The notes under the pieces: model-generated
What the model saw: the letters and a program-made list of their open reading frames with translations, nothing else
What the model was told of the DNA's origin: nothing
Database searches by the model: none
NCBI RefSeq assembly: GCF_000689415.1
Contig: NZ_HG322950.1
Span: forward strand, 4,285,501-4,349,500
DNA length: 64,000 nucleotides
Origin: Pseudomonas knackmussii B13
GTDB lineage: Bacteria > Pseudomonadota > Gammaproteobacteria > Pseudomonadales > Pseudomonadaceae
Reading direction: 5' to 3'
In this document: positions 35,532 to 44,790 of the stretch, piece after piece
Position numbering within the stretch: position 1 is the stretch's first letter
Layout: the number at the start of each line of letters is the position of its first letter
Position numbers and translations under genes: made by a program

Positions 35532-37318
35532 CGACTCTCCAGATGGAATTGCCAGGCCAGGCTCTGCTTGAACTTCTTCACCGCATGCAAGCCGAAGCGC
35601 AGCAGATCGCGTTCGTGGCGGCTCAGGCGCGCCACGTCCAGGCCGTGCTCGCGGCCATCGCGCGCACCGCCAAGCTGTTGCTGCAGACGCAGTTGCAGGA
35701 AGAGTTCGAAGGATTCCGCCAGGTTGTCGGCCAAGCCTTCGTCGAGGACGCCGCGCGCCTTGAGAGCTCCCAGGCGGGCCAGGGTGCCGCGCTCCTCCAG
35801 ACCTTCGCGCAGGGCCAGCACACGGCAGCCGTGGACCAGCGGGAAGATGCCGCCGCGCTTGATGTCCAGATGCTCCTCGCGGGTTTTCAAGTTGCCAAGG
35901 ATGGTGAGCGGCGTGTCGAACTGCAGAGCAGCGGCTGCCATGTCGGGCAACCAGCGCTCGCCCTCCTGGGCGAAACGCAGCAGTCCCTGGCGCAGCCCTT
36001 CGTAGAGCTGCCGATTTCCGGCGACAGGGCTCGCATCGGCCAGGATCGACATGCGCATCAGCTGCTCGGGCTGACCCTCCAGCTGGGTCTGGTTCAGCTC
36101 ACGCTGCCAGGCCGCCAACGGCTTGCACCACGCTGGCTGGCTGGCCATGACGCCGCCCGGACAAGGTGGATAACCGAAGCTCAGCAGGGCCTCGCTGAAG
36201 CGCTGCATCAGCGCCAGCCCCTGCTCGACCGGCAGGTCTTCGGCGAGGATCAAGGCGTTGTCCTGGTCGGTCTTGAGCAACTGTTCGCCGCGGCCTTCGC
36301 TGCCCATCACCAGCAGGCAGCAGCGGCTGCGCAGTGCTGGCGGCACGAGCAGTTCGAACAGTCGCTCCAGCAGTTGCTCATTGAGCGCGCTGACCAACTG
36401 CATGATGAAGCGCAGGCGAATGCCGTTGCCGCACAACGTGGCAATCAGCGTGTGCAGGGTTTCCGCGGCGCCGCGCAGCTCCTCCTCGCTCTCTGCCCGT
36501 GCGATGCGCATCGCCAGCACGTGGGAGTGGGTCGAGAAGAGGCTGAGCACCTGGGTCAGGTGCAGAAGGCCGACGACCTCGCCGTCTTCGCGCACGGCGA
36601 CCCGCTCGATGCGCTTGCGGGTCATGAGGATCATGGCATCGAAGAGGAAGTCGCCCAGCTCCACGCAGGCCAGCGGACCATGCGCCAAGGGCCCGATGGG
36701 CTCGGCCTCGCTGCGGCCGTCGCGAAAGTGCGCGGTCATCAGGTCGGTGCGGGTGACTATGCCCAGCTCGCCGTCCTGGCGAACCAGCAGCGCATCGGCG
36801 CCACGGCTCAGCTGCAGGCGCGCGGCATCGCCCAGGGCCAGGCCGGCGGAGACTTCGATCGCCGGCAGCAGGTGCTCGCGGGCGATGCGGGTGAGGATGA
36901 ACTCGGCGAGGTTCTGCCCGTCGCGGCGCGCCAGCTGGCGCTTGGCCGCGAGGTCGGCCTGGAAGAAGCGGCCGAAGTCCGGATTGGCGCCGCACAGCTG
37001 ATGGAAGACGCTGGCGGGCAATTCGTAGGTGATGCTCTCCTCCACTGCGCAATAGACGTGCTTGCTGCTGCCGGAGAAAAGCCCGCGGATGTCGAAGATG
37101 TCGTCGCTGGTGTACTGCGCGAACAGCTTGCCGTCCTCGCCGCGTTCCTCGATCACGCCCTTGAGCACGACGAACAGGCAAGGTACCGCGGATCCAGCGG
37201 CGATGAGGGTTTCGCCGGCGGCGTAGTAGCCAACGCTAAGCGCCTCGCTCAGCCGCTCGCGCTCGGCCGCGCGCAGCAGATCGAACGGCGGCGAGGAAAA
37301 GTTGAACTGCTCGGCCAT
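35528..37318 (-). CDS. cNMP-binding/CBS/DUF294 putative nucleotidyltransferase
   Basis: A 596-residue multi-domain signalling protein. A cyclic-nucleotide-binding-like domain (about 15-125; GETLIAAGSAVPCLFVVLKGVI) is followed by a CBS pair (about 150-270). A DUF294 nucleotidyltransferase domain has the core GSEGRGEQLLKTDQDN (339-354) with Asp351 and Asp353 as probable metal ligands, similar to GlnD-type uridylyltransferases. The C-terminal DUF294_C domain completes it. It lies immediately downstream of actP, separated by a terminator. The ATG at 37318 is preferred to an upstream one within the terminator. Confidence 0.9.
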   Translation of the reverse strand: MAEQFNFSSPPFDLLRAAERERLSEALSVGYYAAGETLIAAGSAVPCLFVVLKGVIEERGEDGKLFAQYTSDDIFDIRGLFSGSSKHVYCAVEESITYELPASVFHQLCGANPDFGRFFQADLAAKRQLARRDGQNLAEFILTRIAREHLLPAIEVSAGLALGDAARLQLSRGADALLVRQDGELGIVTRTDLMTAHFRDGRSEAEPIGPLAHGPLACVELGDFLFDAMILMTRKRIERVAVREDGEVVGLLHLTQVLSLFSTHSHVLAMRIARAESEEELRGAAETLHTLIATLCGNGIRLRFIMQLVSALNEQLLERLFELLVPPALRSRCCLLVMGSEGRGEQLLKTDQDNALILAEDLPVEQGLALMQRFSEALLSFGYPPCPGGVMASQPAWCKPLAAWQRELNQTQLEGQPEQLMRMSILADASPVAGNRQLYEGLRQGLLRFAQEGERWLPDMAAAALQFDTPLTILGNLKTREEHLDIKRGGIFPLVHGCRVLALREGLEERGTLARLGALKARGVLDEGLADNLAESFELFLQLRLQQQLGGARDGREHGLDVARLSRHERDLLRFGLHAVKKFKQSLAWQFHLESR

Positions 37319-37339
37319 CTCGGCCCCCGTGGCAGGGAA

Positions 37340-37373
37340 ACAAAGACAAAGCCGGAGGCGAACCTCCGGCTTT
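37340..37373 (-). terminator. intrinsic terminator of the actP operon
   Basis: AAAGCCGGAGG (37348-37358) and CCTCCGGCTTT (37363-37373) form an 11-bp stem with a CGAA loop, followed on the minus strand by TTTGTCTTTGTTT. It sits between actP and the CBS/DUF294 gene, implying that the latter needs read-through or its own promoter. Confidence 0.88.
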
Positions 37374-37394
37374 GCATTCAACAGCCAAAAACCA

Positions 37395-39050
37395 TCAGTG
37401 CGCTACGGCACCGCTGGCGCCAAGGCCGGTCTGCGAACGGATGAACTGCGGGAAGAAGCGTGCGCGCTCCTCGTCGGCAGCGGCGGACTTGTCGGTGATC
37501 GAGAAGAACCAGATACCGATGAAGGCCACGGCCATGGAGAACAGTGCCGGGTATTCGAACGGATAGATCGGTTTCTCGTGGCCGAGGATCTGCACCCAGA
37601 TGGTCGGGCCGAGGATCATCAGCACCACCGCAGTGATCAGGCCCAGCCAGCCGCCGATCATGGCGCCGCGGGTGGTCAGCTTCTTCCAGTACATCGAGAG
37701 CAGCAGCACCGGGAAGTTGCAGCTGGCGGCGATGGAGAAGGCCAGGCCGACCATGAAGGCGATGTTCTGCTTCTCGAACAGGATGCCGAGGATGATGGCA
37801 ACCACGCCCAGGGCGACGGTGGTCATCTTCGACACGCGCAGCTCATCTTTCTCGTTGGCCTTGCCGCCCTTGTAGACGCTGGCGTACAGGTCGTGGGACA
37901 CCGCCGAGGCGCCGGCCAGGGTCAGCCCGGCGACCACCGCGAGGATGGTGGCGAAGGCCACCGCCGAGATGAAGCCGAGGAACAGGCTGCCGCCCACGGC
38001 GTTGGCCAGGTGCACGGCGGCCATGTTGTTGCCGCCGATCAGCGCGCCGGTGGCGTCCTTGAAGGCCGGGTTGGTGCTGACCAGCAGGATCGCGCCGAAG
38101 CCGATGATGAAGGTCAGGATGTAGAAGTAGCCGATGAAGCCGGTGGCGAAGAACACGCTTTTGCGCGCTTCCTTCGCGTCGCTGACGGTGAAGAAGCGCA
38201 TCAGGATGTGCGGCAGGCCGGCGGTGCCGAACATCAGCGCGAAGCCCAGGGAGAACGCCGAGATCGGGTCCTTGACCAGGCCGCCGGGGCTCATGATCGC
38301 TTCGCCTTTGGGGTGGACCTTGATGGCTTCGGAGAACAGGGTGCTGATGTCGAAGTTGACGTGCTTGAGCACCATGATCGCCATGAAGGTGGCGCCGGAG
38401 AGCAGCAGCACGGCCTTGATGATCTGGACCCAGGTGGTGGCGAGCATGCCGCCGAACAGCACGTAGAGCACCATCAGGATGCCGACCATGACCACCGCGA
38501 CGTGGTAGTTCAGGCCGAACAGCAGCTGGATCAGCTTGCCGGCGCCGACCATCTGCGCGATCAGGTAGAAGGCCACCACCACCAGCGAACCGCAGGCGGA
38601 CAGGGTGCGGATGTTCTTCTGCTTCAGGCGATAGGACGCGACGTCGGCGAAGGTGTACTTGCCGAGGTTGCGCAGCCGTTCGGCGATCAGGAAGAGGATG
38701 ATCGGCCAGCCCACCAGGAATCCGATGGAGTAGATCAGGCCGTCATAGCCGGAGGCGAACACCAGGGCGGAAATCCCCAGGAAGGACGCTGCGGACATGT
38801 AGTCGCCGGCGATCGCCAGGCCGTTCTGGAAACCGGTGATGCTGCCGCCAGCGGTGTAGAAGTCGGCGGCCGACTTGCTGCGCTTGGAGGCCCAGTAGGT
38901 GATGCACAGGGTCAGGCCGACGAAGGCCACGAACATCACGATGGCGGAGACGTTCATGGGTTGGCGCTGGACGTCGCCGGTCAGGGCGTCGGCCCACAGG
39001 GCAGGAGCGAAGGCGGCCAGGCCTAGGGCCGCGAGCAGGCGGGCGATCAT
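37395..39050 (-). CDS. actP: cation/acetate symporter ActP
   Basis: A 551-residue sodium:solute symporter (SSS family) with a signal-like first helix and about 13 transmembrane helices. Family segments include GGSITGFQNGLAIAGDYMSAASFLGISALVF, GFLVGWPIILFLIAERLRNLGKYTFADV and MRFFTVSDAKEARKSVF. It imports acetate and other short monocarboxylates. The start overlaps the DUF485 gene stop (ATGA), the usual yjcH-actP coupling. Confidence 0.95.
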   Translation of the reverse strand: MIARLLAALGLAAFAPALWADALTGDVQRQPMNVSAIVMFVAFVGLTLCITYWASKRSKSAADFYTAGGSITGFQNGLAIAGDYMSAASFLGISALVFASGYDGLIYSIGFLVGWPIILFLIAERLRNLGKYTFADVASYRLKQKNIRTLSACGSLVVVAFYLIAQMVGAGKLIQLLFGLNYHVAVVMVGILMVLYVLFGGMLATTWVQIIKAVLLLSGATFMAIMVLKHVNFDISTLFSEAIKVHPKGEAIMSPGGLVKDPISAFSLGFALMFGTAGLPHILMRFFTVSDAKEARKSVFFATGFIGYFYILTFIIGFGAILLVSTNPAFKDATGALIGGNNMAAVHLANAVGGSLFLGFISAVAFATILAVVAGLTLAGASAVSHDLYASVYKGGKANEKDELRVSKMTTVALGVVAIILGILFEKQNIAFMVGLAFSIAASCNFPVLLLSMYWKKLTTRGAMIGGWLGLITAVVLMILGPTIWVQILGHEKPIYPFEYPALFSMAVAFIGIWFFSITDKSAAADEERARFFPQFIRSQTGLGASGAVAH

Positions 39051-39358
39051 TGCTGGATCTCCTTGAGGACTTCCTGGTTCAGGCGGTCGAACTCGCCATT
39101 CGCGCGGCGCACGTAGATGCCGGTGAGGACGAAGGCCGAAACGATCAGGCCGACGCCCAGGGGAATGCCCCAGGTCACGGACGATTCGGGGCTGACCTTG
39201 GTGCCCAGGACCTGCGGTGCGAAGGCGATCAGGAGGATGAAGCCCACGTACAGGCCCAGCATGATCACGGAGAGCAGCCAGGCGAATCGCTCGCGCTTGG
39301 CCACCAGTTCTTTGAAGCGCGGATTGCTATCAATCCGCTGGTAGATGCTGTCGTTCAT
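39047..39358 (-). CDS. yjcH: DUF485 membrane protein (YjcH)
   Basis: A 103-residue protein with two helices and the DUF485 signature (FKELVAKRERFAWLLSVIMLGLYVGFILLIAFAP, WGIPLGVGLIVSAFVLTGIYVRRANGEFDRL). It is the conserved partner encoded just before actP and translationally coupled to it. Its role in acetate uptake is unclear. An inverted repeat (39437-39450) lies upstream and may carry the operon's control. Confidence 0.93.
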   Translation of the reverse strand: MNDSIYQRIDSNPRFKELVAKRERFAWLLSVIMLGLYVGFILLIAFAPQVLGTKVSPESSVTWGIPLGVGLIVSAFVLTGIYVRRANGEFDRLNQEVLKEIQQ

Positions 39359-39436
39359 TTTGTTTTTGTCCTCACAGCGGGGGATGACGCGGATGTCGTC
39401 GATCCCCACTTTAGGACTCTGGTGCAAGGCCTCCAG

Positions 39437-39450
39437 ACGACTTTAGTCGT
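39437..39450. promoter_or_regulatory. inverted repeat upstream of yjcH-actP
   Basis: ACGACT-TT-AGTCGT is a 6+6-bp palindrome 79 bp upstream of yjcH. It is placed where an activator of an acetate-inducible promoter would bind. The regulator is unknown. The actP genes of pseudomonads are known to be controlled by MxtR/ErdR. Confidence 0.4.
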
Positions 39451-39499
39451 AGCGCTCAGCGTGCTGCCCGCCAAGCTGCGGAACAGAGCGCGCGGCATG

Positions 39500-39527
39500 A
39501 AAAAGCCCGCCATGCGGCGGGCTTTTT
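39500..39527 (-). terminator. bidirectional-type intrinsic terminator of betX
   Basis: AAAAAGCCCGCC and GGCGGGCTTTTT form a 12-bp stem with an ATGC loop. It has T-runs on both strands and lies 18 bp past the betX stop. Confidence 0.9.
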
Positions 39528-39545
39528 GCGGAGCTTGAACAGGTC

Positions 39546-40403
39546 TTACTGGGTCCACTCCTTGACCCGGTCCGGGTGGCTGTCCACCCATTTCTTCGCG
39601 GCTTCCTCGGGCTTGGCGCCGTCCTGGATGGCAAGCATGACCTCGCCGATCTCCTGGCCGTCCTTCCACTTCAGTTTCTTCAGCAGGGCCCAGACTTCCG
39701 GCGCCTTCTTCTCCAGCGCCGGGTTGGCGACGCTGTCGACGTGTTCCTCGTCGCCGTAGACCTTCTTCGGGTCCTCGAGGAACTTCAGTTTCCACTTGGC
39801 GAACATCCAGTGCGGAATCCAGCCGGTCACCGCCACCGCCTTCTTGTCGTTCTCGGCGCGGGTCAGCTCGGCGATCATGCCGCTGCCGGAACTGGCCACC
39901 AGCTTGTAGTCCAGGCCGTAGTCCTTGATCGCCTGGTCGGTCTTGAGCATCACCCCGGCGCCGGCGTCGATGCCGATGATCTGGCCGTTGAAGTCAGCCT
40001 TCTGCGCCTTGAGGTCCTCGATGCTGTTGGCCTTGACGTACTCCGGCACGATCAGGCCGATCTTCGCCCCCGGGTAGTTCACGCCCAGGTCGACCACCTT
40101 GTCCTTCATCTTCTCGAAGTAGGCGCCGTGGGTGACCGGCAGCCAGGCCGAGAGCATGGCGTCGAGTTTGCCGCGGGCCACGCCCTGCCACATGATGCCG
40201 GCCGCCACCGGCATCAGTTTCACCGGGTAGCCGAGCTCCTTGCGGATCACCTCGGCCGCCACGTGGGTGGTGGCCACGCTGTCCGACCAGCCATCGACGT
40301 AGCCGATGGTGATTTCCGGCTTGGCTGCAGCCGACACCAGGGTCGCCGCCGCCGTCAGTGCCAGCCCCGCGCCCAGGCCCAGCAGACGTCGCATCATTCG
40401 CAT
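39546..40403 (-). CDS. betX: glycine-betaine substrate-binding protein BetX-like
   Basis: A 285-residue periplasmic binding protein of the OpuAC/ProX type with a signal peptide (about 1-26, VSA-AAK). Binding-fold segments are EITIGYVDGWSDSVATTHVAAEVIRKELGYPVKLMPVAAG and GIDAGAGVMLKTDQAIKDYGLDYKLV. Trp residues in GYVDGWSD and WIPHWMF would form the aromatic betaine cage. There is no ABC permease beside it, consistent with BetX, an orphan binding protein that serves a transporter encoded elsewhere. The gene order next to actP matches P. aeruginosa. GGGGAG precedes the ATG. Confidence 0.88.
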   Translation of the reverse strand: MRMMRRLLGLGAGLALTAAATLVSAAAKPEITIGYVDGWSDSVATTHVAAEVIRKELGYPVKLMPVAAGIMWQGVARGKLDAMLSAWLPVTHGAYFEKMKDKVVDLGVNYPGAKIGLIVPEYVKANSIEDLKAQKADFNGQIIGIDAGAGVMLKTDQAIKDYGLDYKLVASSGSGMIAELTRAENDKKAVAVTGWIPHWMFAKWKLKFLEDPKKVYGDEEHVDSVANPALEKKAPEVWALLKKLKWKDGQEIGEVMLAIQDGAKPEEAAKKWVDSHPDRVKEWTQ

Positions 40404-40652
40404 GTGTTTCTCCCCTTCGAATTAGGTACACCGGAGCCAATGCCCCGAGGCGGTCTTGGCCGCACCTCCATCATCGGCGTGAGAGCCGTGCGGGCTGCTC
40501 CGAGAGCGACTCCGAACGATCCCCTCCACGACACGACCTCGCCATTTGCGACTTGCACGAACCGTTTGCGACAGTGCGCCGACGCTCGGGAGAACGCTGA
40601 CGCGCATGGAGGCGATTGCTAAGATCGCCTGTCCGCACCCAGGCCCTCCTTC

Positions 40653-42251
40653 ATGCCCAATCGCTCGCCCTTCCCGCTGCTGCCCTACTGCTGCGCTCTG
40701 CTCCTGGCCCTTCTGGGCCTGCTCGGCGCCTGGTACCTGCAGGGGCGCAGCCTCGACCTGGCGGATGCCGCCGCGCCGGGGCAGCGCCTGCAATGCGCGT
40801 CCTACAGCCCGTTCGGCAAGGACCAGTCGCCCTTCGACCAGCCCTTCGTGCTGCGCCCGCAGCAGATGGACGCCGACCTGGCGCTGCTGGCCAAGCACTT
40901 CAGCTGCTTACGCACCTATTCCATGACCGGCCTGGAAGGCATTCCCGAGCTGGCCCGCAAGCACCGCCTGAAACTCATCCTCGGTGCCTGGATCAACGCC
41001 ATCCCGGCAGATAGCGAGCGCGAAGTGCGCAAGCTGATCGACGCCGCCAACGCCTATCCGGACGTGGTGCAGTCGGTGATCGTCGGCAACGAGACCCTGC
41101 TGCGCCAGGAGGTCACCAGCAAATACCTGGAGGGTTTGCTGGCCCAGGTGAAGAGCCAGGTCCGGCAGCCGGTGTCGTATGCCGAGGTCTGGGAGTACTG
41201 GCTCAAGCACCCGCAACTGGCCGAGCACGTCGACTTCGTCACCCTGCATCTGCTGCCGTACTGGGACAACCAGCCCAGCGGCATCGACGGCGCCCTGCAG
41301 CATGTCGCGGAAATCCGCCAGCAGTTCGACCGCGCCTTCCCCGGCAAGAGCATCCTGATCGGCGAGACCGGCTGGCCCAGCGAAGGCCGGCAGCGGCGCA
41401 CCGCCCTGCCCAGCCGGGTCAACGAAGCGCGCTACATCCTCGGTTTCGTGCGGATGGCCGAGGAGAACGGCTGGCGCTACAACCTGATCGAAGCCTTCGA
41501 CCAGCCGTGGAAGCGCCGCCTGGAAGGCGCCGTGGGCGGTTACTGGGGGCTGTTCGACGCCGACCGCCAGGAGAAGGACGTGCTCGCCGGCCCGGTTTCC
41601 AATCAGCCGGATTGGCCCGCCTGGTTCGCCTTCAGCGCCCTGCTGGGCGCCGCAATGCTGCTGCTCGGCGGGCGTCCGGCCAGCGCCCGCGCAGCCCTCG
41701 CGCAACCGCTGGGCATGGCCCTGGGCGCGACCTGCCTGGGCCTCTGGTGCGCCCAGGCCTGGGTGATCTGCACCTTCCTCGACGAATGGCTGTGGGCGGC
41801 CTACCTGGCCATCCTCAACCTGCTGGTCATGGCTCACCTGGCACTGGCATTGGGCGCCCACGAAGGCTGGCGCGGTCGGCTATTCCGAGGCCTGGAAGCG
41901 CGCGGCGGCTGGTGGTTGCTGGCCAGCAGTTTCGCCGGCGCGGTATGGATGCTGGCGCTGGTATTCGATGCGCGCTACCGCAACTTCCCCAACGCCGCGC
42001 TGCTGTTCCCGGCGCTTTTCTACCTCTATCGCCCGGTAGCCACGCCGCGTCGCGAAGCGACTCTGCTCGCCGTGCTGATCGCAGCCGGCATCGTGCCGCA
42101 ATTGGCCCTGGAGGGGCTGGACAATCTGCAGGCGGTCCTCTGGGCCGGCATCTGCGCGCTATTGGCCGGTGCACTGCTGCGCGGCCTGCGTCAGGAACGC
42201 TCCGCCACTGCCGAGACCCGTTCTGCCCGCACCGAGACTCGCCTGGCCTGA
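40653..42251 (+). CDS. GH17-type beta-glucan-active membrane protein
   Basis: A 532-residue protein with an N-terminal TM helix (10-28), a GH17 TIM barrel (about 45-305) and seven or eight C-terminal transmembrane helices (about 320-520). The family acid/base and nucleophile are Glu147 (VGNETLL) and Glu238 (GETGWPS). In NdvB-type proteins a GH17 domain is fused to a GT2 glucan synthase. Here no GT2 domain is present, so it may trim, transfer or cyclise beta-1,3/1,6-glucans made elsewhere. The role is inference. Confidence 0.85.
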   Translation: MPNRSPFPLLPYCCALLLALLGLLGAWYLQGRSLDLADAAAPGQRLQCASYSPFGKDQSPFDQPFVLRPQQMDADLALLAKHFSCLRTYSMTGLEGIPELARKHRLKLILGAWINAIPADSEREVRKLIDAANAYPDVVQSVIVGNETLLRQEVTSKYLEGLLAQVKSQVRQPVSYAEVWEYWLKHPQLAEHVDFVTLHLLPYWDNQPSGIDGALQHVAEIRQQFDRAFPGKSILIGETGWPSEGRQRRTALPSRVNEARYILGFVRMAEENGWRYNLIEAFDQPWKRRLEGAVGGYWGLFDADRQEKDVLAGPVSNQPDWPAWFAFSALLGAAMLLLGGRPASARAALAQPLGMALGATCLGLWCAQAWVICTFLDEWLWAAYLAILNLLVMAHLALALGAHEGWRGRLFRGLEARGGWWLLASSFAGAVWMLALVFDARYRNFPNAALLFPALFYLYRPVATPRREATLLAVLIAAGIVPQLALEGLDNLQAVLWAGICALLAGALLRGLRQERSATAETRSARTETRLA

Positions 42252-42258
42252 GCCCGCC

Positions 42259-42627
42259 TCAGGCGGGACGCGCCTGGCGCACGAGGCGCAAGGCGGCCAG
42301 CACCACGGCGAACACAGCCATGCTGACGCTGTAGAACACCAGTGCCGGCAAACCGATGAACAACGCCACGGCCGCCAGCCACCAGCCGATGCGGCCGGGA
42401 ATCAGGAACGCCGGGATGGACGCGACCAGCGCCGCCTGGCCAAGCACGCCGAAGTGGATCAGCAGCCCCAGCCCGGAGCGAGCCTGGCAGGCCAGTTGCT
42501 GCTCGTTATCGGCGCACACGTCGACCCAGCTGCCGTTCTCCAGCAAGCCGAAGCGCACCCCATAGCACGCCGCCACCCAAAGCGCAGCGAGCAGAAGCAG
42601 GAGGATCAGCGAGAGTCGACGGGGCAT
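42259..42627 (-). CDS. four-helix membrane protein of unknown function
   Basis: A 122-residue protein with a leading hydrophobic helix (LILLLLLAALWVAACYGVRF), a short extracytoplasmic loop with two cysteines (VDVCADNEQQLACQAR) and three further helices. The N-terminal half has the look of a YoaK/YobF-like small envelope protein, but I cannot name a family. GGAG precedes the ATG at 42627. It is convergent with the GH17 gene, with a 7-bp gap. Confidence 0.7.
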   Translation of the reverse strand: MPRRLSLILLLLLAALWVAACYGVRFGLLENGSWVDVCADNEQQLACQARSGLGLLIHFGVLGQAALVASIPAFLIPGRIGWWLAAVALFIGLPALVFYSVSMAVFAVVLAALRLVRQARPA

Positions 42628-42733
42628 CGGGCCACTCCATGAGCGAAACGGCGCCCAGCATACCCAGCGCCGGGGGCGATGCAAGGCCAGGCGCCGCTCA
42701 TTACACTGGGCCGGTCCTGCGCAGGAGTTGTCC

Positions 42734-43294
42734 ATGTCGCGCGCCACCCGCTTCTTCCTTGTCTGCCTGGCCATCAGCTTCTGGTGGCTGCTGCCATTCA
42801 AGCAACATCACCTCGCGCAGACCGCCGCCGACGGCAGCCTGCACCTGGACGGCTACCGCGTCCAGCCGCTGCAGGACTTCCAGATCGACGCCCTGGTGTT
42901 GAGTCGCGAGGACTACCGGCTCGGCTGCGAGGCACAGATCTCGCCCACCGACCTGGCGCTCGGCTGGGGCCCGCTGGGCGATGCGGCGATCGCCGCGAAG
43001 ATCCACTTCAGCCAGGGCGGCCGCTGGTACCACTGGCAGGCCGAGCAACCTCCACTGCCGCCTCGCGAGATCGAGACGCACAGCGCCAACATGCACATGA
43101 TCCCGGCCAGCGACACAGTGGCGCACAGCCTGGCCGCAGTAAGCGCGGGCGAACACATCCACCTGAGCGGGAAGCTGGTACAGGTGAGTGCCGCCGACGG
43201 CTGGCGCTGGACCAGCTCGCTGAGCCGCGAGGACACCGGCGCCGGGGCCTGCGAACTGGTCTGGGTCGAGCGGCTCGATATCGACAGCCAATGA
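42734..43294 (+). CDS. membrane-anchored hypothetical protein
   Basis: A 186-residue protein with one N-terminal TM/signal helix (RFFLVCLAISFWWLLPF) and a soluble extracytoplasmic domain of mixed beta composition (GYRVQPLQDFQIDALVLSREDYRLGCEAQISPTDLALGWGPLGD, MHMIPASDTVAHSLAAVSAGEHIHLSGKLVQVS). The segment around NMHMIP and HIHLSG resembles proteins near stress-response and cytochrome genes, but the function is unknown. AGGAG precedes the ATG at 42734 by six bases. Confidence 0.75.
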   Translation: MSRATRFFLVCLAISFWWLLPFKQHHLAQTAADGSLHLDGYRVQPLQDFQIDALVLSREDYRLGCEAQISPTDLALGWGPLGDAAIAAKIHFSQGGRWYHWQAEQPPLPPREIETHSANMHMIPASDTVAHSLAAVSAGEHIHLSGKLVQVSAADGWRWTSSLSREDTGAGACELVWVERLDIDSQ

Positions 43295-43440
43295 CGTTGC
43301 CAGGGCACGAGCCAGCGCAGCATGCTCGGCCAGCGCGACTGATGCGACGCACGGATTCGTGCGCCAAGGCACTCCAGCGCCTTGCGCTTGTCATAAAGCT
43401 CTATTTCACTCCAAGCGTGCTTTTCGCCAAGGGAACCTTC

Positions 43441-44790
43441 ATGACAGTGCTTTCGCGCGCCGCCGTCCTGCTCGGCAGCCTCGTGCTGGGATTCGTCGGC
43501 CCCGCCCTGGCCCGCGACGTCAACCCGGCCAGCTACGGTTTTCCGCTGAGCAACCCGTTCGAAGCGACCATCGCCACCACGCCGCCAGAACTGCGCCCGG
43601 TGCTGCCGGACGATGGCGACATCCGCCAGAGCGACTACGCAGTGAAGTTGCGCCCGGAGCGCGAGTACGCCCTGCCGGACAACTTCTGGCCCGTGAAGAA
43701 GCTGCACTACCGCCTGGCCCGCCAGGATCACCCGGCGCCGCTGGTGTTCATCATCGCCGGCACCGGCGCCAGTTACGACAGCCGCACGCCGGAATACCTC
43801 AAGCGCCTGTTCTACGGCGCCGGCTACCACGTGGTGCAGATTTCCTCGCCGACCAGCTGGGACTTCATGGCCGGCGCTTCGATGCACGCCACACCCGGCT
43901 ACAGCCCCGACGACGCCGACGACCTGTACCGGGTGATGCAGGCCGTACTCGCCGGGAATCCGAGCCTGCCAGTTACCGAGTACTACCTCACCGGCTACAG
44001 CCTCGGTGCGCTGCACGCGGCTTTCGTCAGCCAGCTCGACGAGTCCATGCGCACCTTCAACTTCAAGCGCGTGCTGCTGCTCAACCCGCCGGTGAATCTC
44101 TACACCTCGGTGAGCAACCTGGAAAAGCTGGTGCAGACCCGGGTCAAAGGCATCACCGACTCCAAGACCTTCTACCAACTGGTGCTGGGCAAGCTCACCC
44201 GCTACTTCCAGCAAAAGGGCTACATCGACCTGAACGATGCCTTCCTCTACGACTTCCAGAACTCCAAGCAGCACCTGACCAACGAAGAAATGGCGATGCT
44301 GATTGGCGCGACCTTCCGCTTCTCCTCGGCGGACATCGCCTTCACCTCGGACCTGATCAACCGCCGCGGGCTGATCACCCCGCCGGGTTATCCGATCCGC
44401 GAGGGCACCAGCCTCGAACCCTTCTTCTCGCGCTCGCTGCAATGCGATTTCGACTGCTACATGGTCGAGCAGCTGATTCCTGCCTGGCGCAAGCATCACA
44501 AGGGCAACAGCCTGCCGCAGCTGATCCAGCAGACCAGCCTGTACGCCCTGGAGCAGTACCTGCACGACACCCCGAAGATCGCCGTGATGCACAACGCCGA
44601 CGACCTCATCCTCGGCCCCGGCGACGTCGGCTTCCTGCGGCGGACCTTTGGCGACCGGCTGACGCTGTACCCGCTGGGAGGCCATTGCGGCAACCTCAAC
44701 TACCGGGTCAACGCCCAGGACATGCTGGACTTCTTCCACGGCAAGGACGCCGCGCCGCAGAGCGTGGCGCAGCAGGGAGCCACTGAATGA
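43441..44790 (+). CDS. secreted alpha/beta-hydrolase-like (serine esterase/protease) protein
   Basis: A 449-residue exported protein (signal peptide 1-25, ALA-RD). The alpha/beta hydrolase core has an oxyanion-type loop IIAGTGASYDS (104-114), a nucleophile elbow GYSLG with Ser187, Asp in HNADDLIL and His in LGGHCGNLNY. A family often annotated as serine protease or hydrolase has this layout, and substrates are not known. The stop overlaps the start of the MlaA-like gene (ATGA), so both are made together, which suggests a role in envelope lipid turnover (inference). Confidence 0.85.
   Translation: MTVLSRAAVLLGSLVLGFVGPALARDVNPASYGFPLSNPFEATIATTPPELRPVLPDDGDIRQSDYAVKLRPEREYALPDNFWPVKKLHYRLARQDHPAPLVFIIAGTGASYDSRTPEYLKRLFYGAGYHVVQISSPTSWDFMAGASMHATPGYSPDDADDLYRVMQAVLAGNPSLPVTEYYLTGYSLGALHAAFVSQLDESMRTFNFKRVLLLNPPVNLYTSVSNLEKLVQTRVKGITDSKTFYQLVLGKLTRYFQQKGYIDLNDAFLYDFQNSKQHLTNEEMAMLIGATFRFSSADIAFTSDLINRRGLITPPGYPIREGTSLEPFFSRSLQCDFDCYMVEQLIPAWRKHHKGNSLPQLIQQTSLYALEQYLHDTPKIAVMHNADDLILGPGDVGFLRRTFGDRLTLYPLGGHCGNLNYRVNAQDMLDFFHGKDAAPQSVAQQGATE

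Noticed and set aside
37302..39026. 574-codon open frame opposite actP, very rich in His, Asp, Gln and Gly
   Set aside because: Composition is the mirror of hydrophobic transmembrane codons of ActP, not a real protein.
39421..39440. Possible sigma-54 promoter upstream of yjcH-actP
   Set aside because: A GG and a GC element are visible on the minus strand, but the spacing is too short for -24/-12.
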